From NCBI RefSeq assembly GCF_003115845.1, contig NZ_KZ819026.1, positions 124,001-188,000 of the forward strand: a stretch of 64,000 nucleotides of DNA, written 5' to 3'. Within the stretch, counting starts at the first letter, position 1. Every line of letters starts with the position of its first letter. This DNA comes from Brenneria roseae subsp. roseae. GTDB lineage: Bacteria; Pseudomonadota; Gammaproteobacteria; Enterobacterales; Enterobacteriaceae. Shown piece after piece: positions 55,468 through 64,000 of the stretch. The position numbers were made by a program, and so were the translations under genes. The notes under the pieces are model-generated. The model made no database searches and was not told where the DNA came from. It was given only the letters and a program-made list of their open reading frames with translations.

Positions 55468-56520
55468 AATGTTCTCCTGATAATGTTAAACTCTTTCAGT
55501 CAATCGCCTGCTAAATAAAAAGTATAGATAACTGTGCTGATAACGCGTCTTTCCAACGAACCGCAAAGCTTGGCTTATCCCATCTATACCGCATTGATTG
55601 ACTCAAAGAGCTTGTTTTATCTCCGTAGTCCACTATCCGGTTTTTAAAATACTGTAACCGTCAATAAGGCATGTTTTTAAAACATTGTTTTGAAAAATGC
55701 CATAAATGAAGAAGAATCACTCGTTCAACCGAGTATGAAAAGAGCATACCTATTTATAGATGACGTTTTTGTGATCTCCATCTATATTTTGGCATGCTGA
55801 CACCATTCAGCAACCCAGGTATTGACAATAATTATCAACAATTCATCTCGATCGCACTCCTGCCTGTAGCTTGATGTTTTTCTGCGCCATTTCTGTCATT
55901 TCCTTTGTATAAACATTTCTTATATCTCAAGTTTAACATTTTGATTGGTTTATTATCTTTCAATCGTGATCGCGATCCTTTTACGGCGTTGTAAATGAGG
56001 TGTATTTTGTTAAATTTGTAACAAATAAGGATAAGAGGAGGTTACGGGCATAAGCATGTGCCGGTATGATTTCTCCGTTATGTCAGGATTTGAACAGATC
56101 TTTTTGTATCAATAGGTTAATTGGCTATTGGCTTTAAAAATCATGCATTATTTTAAATGACATTATTTATCAAGTGGTTAATGGTTTTTTTTTCTAATGT
56201 TATTTAACGCTTGTTTTGACTGTTATAAAGAAAGCTCAGCAACATGAATTTAAAAATATTGGCGGATGTGTTCTCTTTTGATAGCTTCGCTCTGACGTTG
56301 TCATTCCGCAACAATTGATAAGTTAATTTTATCTATTTTATGGAGTAAATGGAGGAGGGCCCTCGGAAAGTCTTTCGTTATTCACGCACGACAAGTCAGT
56401 TAAACCAACGTCAGAAAGGTCTCAATCGCGATTTTTCTGAGGCGTTGATGGATATTCAGTCCGGTGTGTTTTTTGCTAATTAGTGCATAAAAATAGTGTA
56501 CAAGACAGGAGTGTTAAAAA
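55468..56520. other. 1.05-kb gap between adhE and oppA
   Basis: AT-rich region with no gene I can support. E. coli has ychE (MarC family) here; no part of it is recognisable by eye. It contains a near-perfect Fur-box-like palindrome at 55823-55837, a 10-bp palindrome GAGGGCCCTC at 56355-56364, and the adhE and oppA leaders. A TATACT reading toward adhE lies at 55521-55526. Confidence 0.55.
55823..55837. promoter_or_regulatory. Fur-box-like 7-1-7 palindrome
   Basis: TGACAATAATTATCA differs from the 7-1-7 Fur consensus TGATAAT-N-ATTATCA at one position. It is 356 bp from adhE and 684 bp from oppA. With no clear promoter around it, it may be a relic of a lost gene or a chance AT-rich match. Confidence 0.35.
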
Positions 56521-58173
56521 GTGGGAAACAACAAAACGAATAATATCAAAACAAATAAATGTTTTTTTGTCAGCATGATTGCCATGTTGGTCGCGGCTTC
56601 ATTTTCTACTGCCTGGGCCGCAGATGTGCCAACGGGGGTTCAACTGGCGGAAAAACAGGAGCTGGTGCGTAATAACGGCGCGGAAGTGTCTTCGTTGGAT
56701 CCGCATAAAATAGAAGGCGTGCCAGAGTCGAATGTGTCGCGCGATCTGCTTGAAGGATTGGTGATTTCGGATGCGAACGGCAAAGTGATTCCCGGCGTGG
56801 CCGAAAGTTGGGACAACAACGATTTTAAAGTGTGGACTTTCCATCTGCGCAAAGATGCTCGCTGGTCAAACGGTGACCCTGTCACGGCACAGGATTTCGT
56901 TTATAGCTGGCAACGGCTGGCCGATCCTAAAACGGCATCGCCTTATGCCAGCTATCTGCAATATGGGCATTTGGCTAATATTGATGACATCATTGCCGGC
57001 AAGAAAACAGCGGATACCCTTGGTGTGAAAGCGTTGGACGATCATACGCTGGAAGTAACGCTGTCCGAAGCGGTGCCTTATTTCTATAAACTGCCGGTTT
57101 ATCCGGCCATGTCACCCGTAAATAAAGCGACGGTTGAAAAATTTGGTGAGAAATGGACCCAACCGCAGAATTGGGTAGGAAACGGCGCTTATAAACTGAA
57201 AGCGTGGGTCGTGAATGAAAAAATCGTATTGGAACGCAACCCGCAATATTGGGATAACGCCCACACGGTGATCAATCAGGTCACCTATTTGCCGATTGCT
57301 TCTGAAGTGACCGATGTTAACCGCTATCGCAGCGGTGAAATCGATATAACCTATAACTATTTGCCGATTGAACTCTTCCAGAAGTTGAAAAAAGAGATTC
57401 CTCAGGAAGTGAAGGCCGATCCTTATTTGTGTACTTATTACTACGAAATCAATAATCAGAAAGCGCCGTTTAACGATGTTCGGGTCAGAGAGGCGCTGCG
57501 CTTGGGGCTGAGCCAGGATATGTTAACCAACACAGTGAAGAATCAGGGGGATACGCCAGCTTATGGGTTTGTGCCTCCCTACATTGACGGGCTGAAAGCC
57601 GACGTGCCGGAGTGGTTTACCTGGCCACAGGAAAAACGTAATGAAGAAGCGAAAAAACTGTTGGTGGAAGCGGGGTATACCGCAGAAAAACCACTGACGC
57701 TGAATCTGTTGTATAACACGTCTGATTTGCATAAGAAGATGGCTATCGCGGCGACTTCCATGTGGAATAAAAATATTGGTGTTACGGTAAAACTGGACAA
57801 TCAGGAGTGGAAAACCTTCCTCAGTTCCCGCCATCAGGGTTCATACGACATCGCGCGTGCGGGATGGTGTGCTGACTATAATGAGCCGTCTACCTTCCTG
57901 AATGTTATGGTGTCAGGCAGCAGTAATAACACTGCGCATTATAAGAACAGCGAGTTTGATGCGCTGGTGGCGAAATCCCTACAGGTGCAATCAGAAGAAG
58001 ATCGCGCTGTGATTTATCAGCAGGCAGAGACCTTGTTGGATAAAGACGCGGTCATTGTTCCAGTCTATTACTACGCCAATGTCCGGTTGGTAAAACCGTA
58101 TGTCGGCGGATTAACCGGTAAAGACCCGCTGGATAACGTTTACGTCAAAGACCTTTATATTATCAAGCATTAA
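56521..58173 (+). CDS. oppA: Oligopeptide-binding periplasmic protein OppA
   Basis: Periplasmic receptor of the oligopeptide ABC importer, binding peptides of about 2-5 residues. The 550 residues include a signal peptide (CFFVSMIAMLVAASFSTAWA, cleaved before ADVPTGV) and the SBP family 5 fold with SSLDPHKIEGVPESNVSRDLLEGL, VWTFHLRKDARWSNGDPVTAQDFVYSWQR and the C-terminal VPVYYYANVRLVKPYVGGLTG. The start is GTG 56521 with AGGAGTG about 9 bases upstream. The A/C-rich start resembles targets of the small RNA GcvB, which represses oppA in E. coli. A hairpin separates it from oppB. Confidence 0.97.
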   Translation: MGNNKTNNIKTNKCFFVSMIAMLVAASFSTAWAADVPTGVQLAEKQELVRNNGAEVSSLDPHKIEGVPESNVSRDLLEGLVISDANGKVIPGVAESWDNNDFKVWTFHLRKDARWSNGDPVTAQDFVYSWQRLADPKTASPYASYLQYGHLANIDDIIAGKKTADTLGVKALDDHTLEVTLSEAVPYFYKLPVYPAMSPVNKATVEKFGEKWTQPQNWVGNGAYKLKAWVVNEKIVLERNPQYWDNAHTVINQVTYLPIASEVTDVNRYRSGEIDITYNYLPIELFQKLKKEIPQEVKADPYLCTYYYEINNQKAPFNDVRVREALRLGLSQDMLTNTVKNQGDTPAYGFVPPYIDGLKADVPEWFTWPQEKRNEEAKKLLVEAGYTAEKPLTLNLLYNTSDLHKKMAIAATSMWNKNIGVTVKLDNQEWKTFLSSRHQGSYDIARAGWCADYNEPSTFLNVMVSGSSNNTAHYKNSEFDALVAKSLQVQSEEDRAVIYQQAETLLDKDAVIVPVYYYANVRLVKPYVGGLTGKDPLDNVYVKDLYIIKH

Positions 58174-58183
58174 ATAAAATAAG

Positions 58184-58205
58184 CGGCATGAAGAAATTCA
58201 TGCCG
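58184..58205 (+). other. Hairpin between oppA and oppB
   Basis: CGGCATGAA-GAAA-TTCATGCCG is a perfect 9-bp stem with a GAAA tetraloop, 11 bp after the oppA stop and without a U-run. Such hairpins stabilise the upstream mRNA or limit read-through, giving more OppA than OppBCDF. Confidence 0.65.
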
Positions 58206-58353
58206 TGCTGTTAATTTGAGACTAAAAACTGAGCGCCGGCGGCAAGAGCGTGCCGGCAAACACGATGTTTGAGTAGGCCCCGGCAAGCCAAATAACGTGT
58301 CAGTGGCAACGTCTATTTTCCGGTCATAGCAGCAGGTTTTATAGGTATGGGCA

Positions 58354-59274
58354 ATGCTAAAATTTATATTTCGCCGTTGTCTGGAAGCCATTCCGACACT
58401 GTTTATTCTTATTACACTCTCGTTTTTCATGATGCGTCTGGCGCCCGGCAGCCCCTTTACCGGGGAACGTAATCTTCCGCCTGAAGTGATGGCGAATATC
58501 GAAGCTAAATATCATCTGAACGATCCTATTCTGAAGCAATACGGCAATTATTTATTGCAGCTGATTCAGGGGGACTTTGGGCCATCTTTTAAATACAAAG
58601 ATTATTCTGTGAATGATTTGGTGGCGGCGTCATTTCCTGTTTCAGCCAAGCTGGGCGCCGCGGCGTTCTTACTGGCGGTGATATTAGGGGTAACCGCCGG
58701 GGTGGTGGCGGCGTTGAAACAAAATAGTAAATGGGACTATACGGTTATGGGGTTTGCCATGACCGGCGTGGTTATTCCCAGCTTTGTCGTTGCGCCCTTA
58801 CTGGTGCTGATCTTTGCGATCACGCTGCGTTGGCTGCCAGGTGGCGGCTGGAACGGTGGTGAAGCCAGATACATGATTTTGCCGATGGTGGCGCTATCGC
58901 TCTCTTATATTGCGAGTATTGCTCGTATTACCCGAGGTTCGATGATTGAAATTCTCCATTCCAATTTTATTCGTACGGCACGTGCTAAAGGGTTGCCGCT
59001 GCGCCGCATTATTTTTCGTCATGCGCTGAAACCGGCGATGTTGCCGGTCCTTTCTTATATGGGGCCGGCGTTCGTCGGTATTATTACGGGTTCAATGGTT
59101 ATTGAAACTATTTTTGGATTACCGGGAATCGGTCAATTGTTTGTGAATGGCGCACTGAATCGGGATTATTCACTGGTGCTCAGCCTGACGATTCTGGTCG
59201 GCGGATTAACCATTTTATTCAATGCGATAATTGACGTGTTATACGCGGTTATCGATCCCAAAATCCGCTACTGA
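58354..59274 (+). CDS. oppB: Oligopeptide transport permease OppB
   Basis: Inner-membrane permease half of the Opp importer. The 306 residues have about six membrane segments, starting MLKFIFRRCLEAIPTLFILITLSFFMMRLAPGSPF. The cytoplasmic EAA loop that contacts the ATPases is visible in IRTARAKGLPLRRIIFRHALKPAMLPVLSYMGP. Its start is 181 bp past oppA, longer than normal within the operon, after the stabilising hairpin. The ribosome binding site is weak (TAGGTATGG). Confidence 0.97.
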   Translation: MLKFIFRRCLEAIPTLFILITLSFFMMRLAPGSPFTGERNLPPEVMANIEAKYHLNDPILKQYGNYLLQLIQGDFGPSFKYKDYSVNDLVAASFPVSAKLGAAAFLLAVILGVTAGVVAALKQNSKWDYTVMGFAMTGVVIPSFVVAPLLVLIFAITLRWLPGGGWNGGEARYMILPMVALSLSYIASIARITRGSMIEILHSNFIRTARAKGLPLRRIIFRHALKPAMLPVLSYMGPAFVGIITGSMVIETIFGLPGIGQLFVNGALNRDYSLVLSLTILVGGLTILFNAIIDVLYAVIDPKIRY

Positions 59275-59286
59275 GTTGGGGGCGCT

Positions 59287-60195
59287 ATGCTTTGGAATCG
59301 AAAAGATATTGAGGCATTGGAAAATTTCAATGAGCAGATGGAGATTGAGGGGCGCAGTCTTTGGCAGGATGCACGCTTGCGCTTTATCAATAATCGGGCT
59401 GCGTTGACCAGCCTGCTGGTGCTGGGGTTAATTACGCTGTTTGTGATTGTCGCTCCGCTTTTGTCCCCTTTTAATTACGCGGATACGGACTGGGGCATGA
59501 TGTCTTCCGCCCCCGATATGACTTCCGGACACTATTTTGGCACCGACTCTTCCGGTCGCGATCTGCTGGTGCGCGTGGCGATCGGTGGTCGTGTTTCACT
59601 GATGGTGGGCGTCGCGGCCGCGTTGGTGGCTGTCGTCGTCGGCACGCTATATGGCGCGCTGTCTGGTTATCTGGGCGGAAAAGTTGATTCTGTCATGATG
59701 CGTTTGCTGGAAATTCTCAATTCATTTCCGTTCATGTTCTTCGTCATCCTGCTGGTGACCTTTTTCGGACAGAATATGTTGTTGATCTTCGTCGCGATTG
59801 GCATGGTTTCCTGGTTAGACATGGCGCGTATTGTGCGTGGTCAGACATTGAGCCTGAAACGTAAAGAATTCATTGAGGCGGCGATGGTATCCGGCGTTTC
59901 GACTCGTGGCATTGTGCTGCGCCATATTGTACCAAACGTACTGGGCGTGGTTGTGGTGTATGCGTCATTGCTGGTTCCCAGCATGATCCTGTTTGAATCT
60001 TTTCTGAGTTTTCTGGGATTAGGCACACAGGAACCTTTGAGCAGCTGGGGCGCATTGTTAAATGATGGCGCCAATTCGATGGAAGTCTCTTCCTGGCTGC
60101 TATTTTATCCCGCCGCATTTCTGGTGGTTACGCTGTTTTGTTTTAATTTTATCGGCGATGGCCTGCGTGATGCCCTTGATCCGAAAGATCGCTGA
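59287..60195 (+). CDS. oppC: Oligopeptide transport permease OppC
   Basis: Second permease subunit of the Opp importer, 302 residues with about six membrane segments. After a hydrophilic N-terminus ([21 protein letters not shown]) the first helix begins near residue 40. The EAA motif is in [36 protein letters not shown], and the periplasmic-side motif [16 protein letters not shown] is typical of the family. It starts 12 bp after the oppB stop. Confidence 0.97.
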   Translation: MLWNRKDIEALENFNEQMEIEGRSLWQDARLRFINNRAALTSLLVLGLITLFVIVAPLLSPFNYADTDWGMMSSAPDMTSGHYFGTDSSGRDLLVRVAIGGRVSLMVGVAAALVAVVVGTLYGALSGYLGGKVDSVMMRLLEILNSFPFMFFVILLVTFFGQNMLLIFVAIGMVSWLDMARIVRGQTLSLKRKEFIEAAMVSGVSTRGIVLRHIVPNVLGVVVVYASLLVPSMILFESFLSFLGLGTQEPLSSWGALLNDGANSMEVSSWLLFYPAAFLVVTLFCFNFIGDGLRDALDPKDR

Positions 60196-60205
60196 GGAGT
60201 GTTTC

Positions 60206-61201
60206 ATGAATAGGATTGATGTATCCCGTGAGAATGAGGCGCTCCTCCGTGTTCAGGATTTACGCGTGACGTTTCATACCCAGGATGGCGAAGTGACCGC
60301 GGTAAACGATCTGACGTTCATGTTGAATGCCGGGGAAACGCTGGGGATCGTTGGTGAATCGGGATCGGGTAAGTCGCAAACCGCCTTCGCGTTGATGGGG
60401 CTGTTAGCCAGGAATGGTCATATTACCGGTTCTGCGCTTTTTCGCGGCAAAGAGATATTAAATCTGACAGAACATCAGTTGAATAAATTGCGTGCTGAGG
60501 AGATCGCCATGATCTTTCAGGACCCAATGACCTCTCTGAATCCTTATATGCGGGTGGGGGAGCAACTGATGGAAGTCCTGATGCTTCACAAGCAACTTGG
60601 TAAAAGCGAGGCCTTTGAAGAGTCGGTCAGAATGCTGGATGCCGTAAAAATGCCGGAAGCGCGCAAGCGCATGAAAATGTATCCCCATGAATTTTCAGGA
60701 GGGATGCGTCAGCGTGTCATGATCGCGATGGCGCTGCTATGCCGGCCTAAGCTGCTGATCGCCGATGAGCCGACCACGGCACTGGATGTGACGGTTCAGG
60801 CGCAAATCATGACGTTGCTTGGTGAATTGAAGCGCGAATTTAATACCGCCATTATCATGATTACGCACGATCTGGGGGTGGTGGCCGGAATCTGTGACAA
60901 GGTGCTGGTCATGTATGCGGGGCGCACGATGGAATACGGCTCGGCGCGTGAAGTATTTTATCATCCCAGTCATCCTTATTCCGTCGGATTATTGAACGCG
61001 GTTCCCCGTCTGGATGCTGAAGAGGAAACGCTGGCAACGATCCCCGGTAATCCCCCCAATTTGCTGCACCTGCCGAAAGGTTGCCCGTTTCAGCCTCGTT
61101 GCCCTTATGCGATAGACATCTGCCATAGTACGCCAGCGTTACAATCCTTCGGTGATGGACGTTTACGCGCTTGCTTCAGAACGGTCGAGGAGGTGCTATG
61201 A
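60206..61201 (+). CDS. oppD: Oligopeptide transport ATP-binding protein OppD
   Basis: One of two ABC ATPases that power Opp. The 331 residues include Walker [10 protein letters not shown] near 46-54, the ABC signature [15 protein letters not shown] and Walker [15 protein letters not shown], with the H-loop MITHDLGVV. The C-terminal region has a cysteine-containing oligopeptide-family domain ([14 protein letters not shown]). The ATG at 60206 has GAGGAG upstream; a longer frame starting inside oppC is dismissed. It overlaps oppF by 4 bases (ATGA). Confidence 0.97.
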   Translation: MNRIDVSRENEALLRVQDLRVTFHTQDGEVTAVNDLTFMLNAGETLGIVGESGSGKSQTAFALMGLLARNGHITGSALFRGKEILNLTEHQLNKLRAEEIAMIFQDPMTSLNPYMRVGEQLMEVLMLHKQLGKSEAFEESVRMLDAVKMPEARKRMKMYPHEFSGGMRQRVMIAMALLCRPKLLIADEPTTALDVTVQAQIMTLLGELKREFNTAIIMITHDLGVVAGICDKVLVMYAGRTMEYGSAREVFYHPSHPYSVGLLNAVPRLDAEEETLATIPGNPPNLLHLPKGCPFQPRCPYAIDICHSTPALQSFGDGRLRACFRTVEEVL

Positions 61202-62223
61202 ACAGCGCATCGGGAAAAACGGTACTGCTGGAAGTCGCCGATCTGAAAGTGCATTTTAACGTCAGAGATGAAAAGCAATGGTTTTGGCAGCCGCTGAAAA
61301 CATTGAAAGCGGTGGACGGTGTCACGCTTCGTCTATATGAAGGCGAAACGCTGGGCGTAGTGGGTGAGTCTGGCTGTGGTAAATCTACACTGGCCCGGGC
61401 AATTATTGGGTTGGTCAAGGCAACCAGCGGGAAAGTCACCTGGCTGGGGAAAGATTTGTTGGGGATGGATGAAAAGGCGTGGCGCAAAACGCGTAGCGAT
61501 ATCCAGATGATTTTTCAGGATCCGCTGGCCTCTCTGAATCCACGGATGACGATCGGTGAAATCATCGCCGAACCGCTGAAAACTTATCATCCTGAGCTTA
61601 CGCGTCAGGCGGTAAAAGATCGTGTCAAAGGAATGATGCTGAAAGTCGGGTTATTGCCAAACCTGATTAACCGCTATCCCCATGAGTTTTCGGGGGGGCA
61701 GTGTCAGCGTATCGGTATTGCACGGGCGCTGATTCTCGAGCCGAAACTGATTATTTGCGATGAACCGGTTTCGGCGCTCGATGTTTCCATTCAGGCGCAG
61801 GTAGTGAACCTGCTGCGGCAGCTACAGCGTGAAATGCGGCTATCGCTGATTTTTATTGCGCATGATTTATCGGTGGTAAAGCATATTTCCGATCGGGTAT
61901 TGGTGATGTATTTGGGGCATGCGGTGGAGCTGGGAACTTATGAGCAGGTTTACCATAATCCTCAACATCCTTATACGCGGGCACTGATGTCCGCTGTGCC
62001 GATCCCTGACCCGGATAAAGAAAAAAACAAGCAGATACAATTGCTGGAAGGGGAACTGCCTTCACCGATCAATCCGCCATCGGGGTGTGTATTCTGCACT
62101 CGCTGCCCGATCGTCGGACCGGAATGTTCCAAAACCAGACCTGTTCTGGAAGGCAGTTTTTCTCACGCGGTATCCTGTCTGAAGGTGGACCCACAGGCAC
62201 TGCCGGTAGAAGCGGAGCACTAA
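61198..62223 (+). CDS. oppF: Oligopeptide transport ATP-binding protein OppF
   Basis: Second ABC ATPase of Opp, 341 residues. Walker A is GESGCGKST near 58-66, the signature is [15 protein letters not shown] and Walker B is [14 protein letters not shown]. The same C-terminal cysteine domain as OppD is present ([14 protein letters not shown]). The ATG sits in the ATGA overlap with the oppD stop, with AGGAGG upstream (61189-61193 region), so the two are translationally coupled. It is the last gene of oppABCDF. Confidence 0.97.
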   Translation: MNSASGKTVLLEVADLKVHFNVRDEKQWFWQPLKTLKAVDGVTLRLYEGETLGVVGESGCGKSTLARAIIGLVKATSGKVTWLGKDLLGMDEKAWRKTRSDIQMIFQDPLASLNPRMTIGEIIAEPLKTYHPELTRQAVKDRVKGMMLKVGLLPNLINRYPHEFSGGQCQRIGIARALILEPKLIICDEPVSALDVSIQAQVVNLLRQLQREMRLSLIFIAHDLSVVKHISDRVLVMYLGHAVELGTYEQVYHNPQHPYTRALMSAVPIPDPDKEKNKQIQLLEGELPSPINPPSGCVFCTRCPIVGPECSKTRPVLEGSFSHAVSCLKVDPQALPVEAEH

Positions 62224-62232
62224 ATGTCGGAC

Positions 62233-62248
62233 GTCCCTTACGAGGGAC
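62233..62248 (+). other. Hairpin after oppF
   Basis: GTCCCT-TACG-AGGGAC, a 6-bp stem with a tetraloop, begins 10 bp past the oppF stop. There is no U-run, so it is more likely an mRNA 3' stabiliser than a terminator. Confidence 0.4.
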
Positions 62249-62313
62249 AACAGATGTTGATAAACCTATTTACGGGATCAGAACGGTGATAATGGGATAG
62301 AAGAGTAAAGCGT

Positions 62314-62333
62314 CCGCGCCAGGGATGGCGCGG
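62314..62333. terminator. GC-rich hairpin between oppF and yciU
   Basis: A perfect 7-bp all-GC stem, CCGCGCC / GGCGCGG, has loop AGGGAT and lies in the gap between the converging genes. Adjacent T-runs are weak on both strands. It is the best terminator candidate for the end of the opp operon. Confidence 0.5.
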
Positions 62334-62451
62334 CCCGAGCTTACAGGGATGTACTTGCAGCGTCTTTACGATCTACCCATTATCGCCGCTCAGCGCACGT
62401 TGTCGTCAAACTCACGTCCGGTACAAGGCACGTTTTTTTAGGTAGGTGAAC

Positions 62452-62775
62452 TTATTCTTTCCACAGAATGTGGCAAAGTTTGTGGTCTTTTTCCCGGCAA
62501 ATTAACACGCGGGCGAAAATATCGGTGATATCCCCGCCATCCTGTTCCGCGAGCCCGATGACCACCTCAGCAAAAAAATCAGGATTCAGATCGAATTCGA
62601 CGTGTTCAGCCCAGTCTTCCGCCGGATCGAATAGCTCGGCCCCGCCGCGTTCCTCGAATTGCAGGTTGAACAGCAGAATATCTGCCGGATCGAGGTTATC
62701 TGCGGCGAGTTCCAGAAAAATGTCGTAAGCCTGTTCCAGCGCTTCGTCTTCGGTCAAGCGGTTATTCAAGTCCAT
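62452..62775 (-). CDS. yciU: YciU, DUF440 acidic protein
   Basis: Small acidic cytoplasmic protein (107 residues) of the DUF440 family, sometimes described as a double-stranded DNA mimic; function unproven. It matches E. coli YciU closely: [48 protein letters not shown], then [21 protein letters not shown]. The high Asp/Glu content fits the DNA-mimic idea. It is encoded next to cls on the same strand, as in E. coli. Confidence 0.93.
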   Translation of the reverse strand: MDLNNRLTEDEALEQAYDIFLELAADNLDPADILLFNLQFEERGGAELFDPAEDWAEHVEFDLNPDFFAEVVIGLAEQDGGDITDIFARVLICREKDHKLCHILWKE

Positions 62776-62831
62776 AAAAGCTATTCCTGTTGATACGCAA
62801 TGGCGTTATTAAAACACGGTAAAAGCGGTAT

Positions 62832-64000
62832 TTATAGCAACGGACTGAAAAAGTAAAACAGCCGCTCAACAATTCGCTGCCAGTAAGGCCTTTTTTGCCA
62901 TTGCTCCGTGTTCAGCAAGGCGGAACGAGCAATATAGTCTTCCTGTACGCAGGCCAAATCACTACCGAAACCGGCATCGTCAATGACCAACGTAATCTCA
63001 AAGTTCAACCACAGACTGCGCATGTCAAGATTCACGGTGCCGATCAGACTCAACTGCCCATCGACCAGTACGCTCTTGGTATGCAACAGCCCGTCTTTAA
63101 ACTGGTAAATTTTTACCCCGGCATCCAGCAGCTCGGTAAAGAAACCACGACAGGCCCAGCCCACCAGCACCGAGTCATTTTTGTAAGGAACAATGATGCT
63201 CACATCCACGCCGCGTTGAGCGGCGGTACAGATGGCGTGTAGCAGGTCATCACTGGGAACAAAGTAGGGCGTAGTCATGATCAACTGCTTGCGTGCAGAG
63301 TAGACGGAGGTCAATAACGCCTGATGAATCATTTCCTCCGGGTATCCCGGCCCGGAAGCAATCACCTGAATGGTGTGACCGCTCTCCTGCTCAAACGGCA
63401 TCACGTTGACGTCGGGAGGGGGCGGTAACAGGCGTTTCCCCGTTTCCATTTCCCAGTCACAGCAGTAGATAATACCCAGCGTCGTTGCTACCGGGCCTTC
63501 AATACGCGCCATCAGGTCAATCCATTGTCCCACGCCGGCGTCTTGCTTAAAGATACGCGGATCGACCATATTCATACTGCCGGTGTAGGCGATACGGTTA
63601 TCAATCAGGACGATTTTGCGATGCTGCCGTAAATCCATACGTCGCAGGAATGCGCGGAATAAGTTGACCTTTAGCGCCTCGACCACGTCAATTCCGGCGG
63701 TGCGCATCAGTTCAGGATGTTGATTGCGGAAAAAGTGAACGCTGCCGGCCGAGTCGAGCAAGATACGGCAATGCACGCCGCGCCGCGCGGCGGCAATCAG
63801 CGCGCTGGTAACCGGCTCCACCAATCCACCGGGCTGCCAGATATAGAACACCATCTCAATATTGTTTTGGGCCAGATTGATATCACGCAGCAGGGCCTTG
63901 ATAGTGTCATCAAAAGTGGTGAGCAACTGCAACTGGTTTCCTTTGACGCCGCCCACCCCTTGACGTCGCTCGCAGAGTTGGAATAACGAACTGGCGACTT
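62832..64000 (-). CDS. cls: Cardiolipin synthase A, 3' part (runs off the window)
   Basis: Makes cardiolipin from two phosphatidylglycerols at the inner membrane; phospholipase D superfamily. The frame is open to the window end at 64000, so the N-terminal part (membrane segments in E. coli ClsA) lies outside. The visible 389 codons include CERRQG at the edge and both HKD motifs, [21 protein letters not shown] and [23 protein letters not shown]. The C-terminus [10 protein letters not shown] matches E. coli. An internal GTG at 63956 is not the real start. Confidence 0.96.
   Translation of the reverse strand, partial: VASSLFQLCERRQGVGGVKGNQLQLLTTFDDTIKALLRDINLAQNNIEMVFYIWQPGGLVEPVTSALIAAARRGVHCRILLDSAGSVHFFRNQHPELMRTAGIDVVEALKVNLFRAFLRRMDLRQHRKIVLIDNRIAYTGSMNMVDPRIFKQDAGVGQWIDLMARIEGPVATTLGIIYCCDWEMETGKRLLPPPPDVNVMPFEQESGHTIQVIASGPGYPEEMIHQALLTSVYSARKQLIMTTPYFVPSDDLLHAICTAAQRGVDVSIIVPYKNDSVLVGWACRGFFTELLDAGVKIYQFKDGLLHTKSVLVDGQLSLIGTVNLDMRSLWLNFEITLVIDDAGFGSDLACVQEDYIARSALLNTEQWQKRPYWQRIVERLFYFFSPLL

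Overview
This 64 kb window is ordinary chromosomal backbone of a member of the Enterobacterales. Nearly every protein has a close, full-length counterpart in Escherichia coli K-12, in long stretches of the same gene order. Three E. coli segments are joined: manXYZ to rnd; min, ycgLMN, dsbB, fadR, ycgB and dadA; and yeaHG through gapA and sppA to xthA, then tRNA-Tyr, purU, hns, adhE and the opp operon. The joins (rnd next to minE, dadA next to yeaH) and the moderate GC content suggest a non-E. coli lineage such as Pectobacteriaceae (Pectobacterium, Brenneria or Dickeya). That placement is inference; no marker in the window settles it. No phage, integrase, complete insertion sequence or CRISPR array was found.

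Layout. 1-3241: mannose PTS operon manXYZ with yobD. 3613-4918: an Lrp/AsnC-type regulator divergent from a YitT-type membrane protein. 5331-18507: yoaE, sdaA, nudL-pabB, yoaH/yoaB, yoaA, tsaB, yeaY, fadD, rnd. 18808-22684: minCDE, ycgL, ycgM, ycgN. 22769-24784: an unrecognised 65-residue gene, dsbB, a probable nhaB remnant and fadR. 24888-31405: ycgB, dadA, yeaH, yeaG. 31978-44821: mipA, yeaE, yeaD, gapA, msrB, yeaC, pncA, ansA, sppA, ydjA, topB, ynjH, xthA. 44966-45793: a tandem glycine riboswitch ahead of a TRIC-family channel. 45826-55467: tRNA-Tyr with an rtT-like repeat, purU, ychJ, rssA, rssB, galU, hns, tdk, adhE. 56521-62223: oppABCDF. 62452-64000: yciU and the 3' part of cls.

How the genes fit together. 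Carbon uptake and central metabolism are served by manXYZ, yeaD, gapA, adhE and galU. Amino acid and peptide use is served by sdaA, dadA, ansA and oppABCDF. Fatty-acid use is served by fadD and its regulator FadR, with operator-like sites at both genes. Stationary-phase functions include RssB and the PrkA/YeaH/SpoVR (yeaG, yeaH, ycgB) trio. MinCDE and H-NS are housekeeping.

The most interesting content is in the seams. It includes the eroded nhaB, neighbours missing relative to E. coli (dadX, selD, ychE), the 65-residue gene with its own promoter, ribosome binding site and alternative hairpins, the glycine riboswitch before a TRIC channel, and the 171-bp rtT-like repeat behind tRNA-Tyr. I did not find a convincing wholly new multi-gene system.
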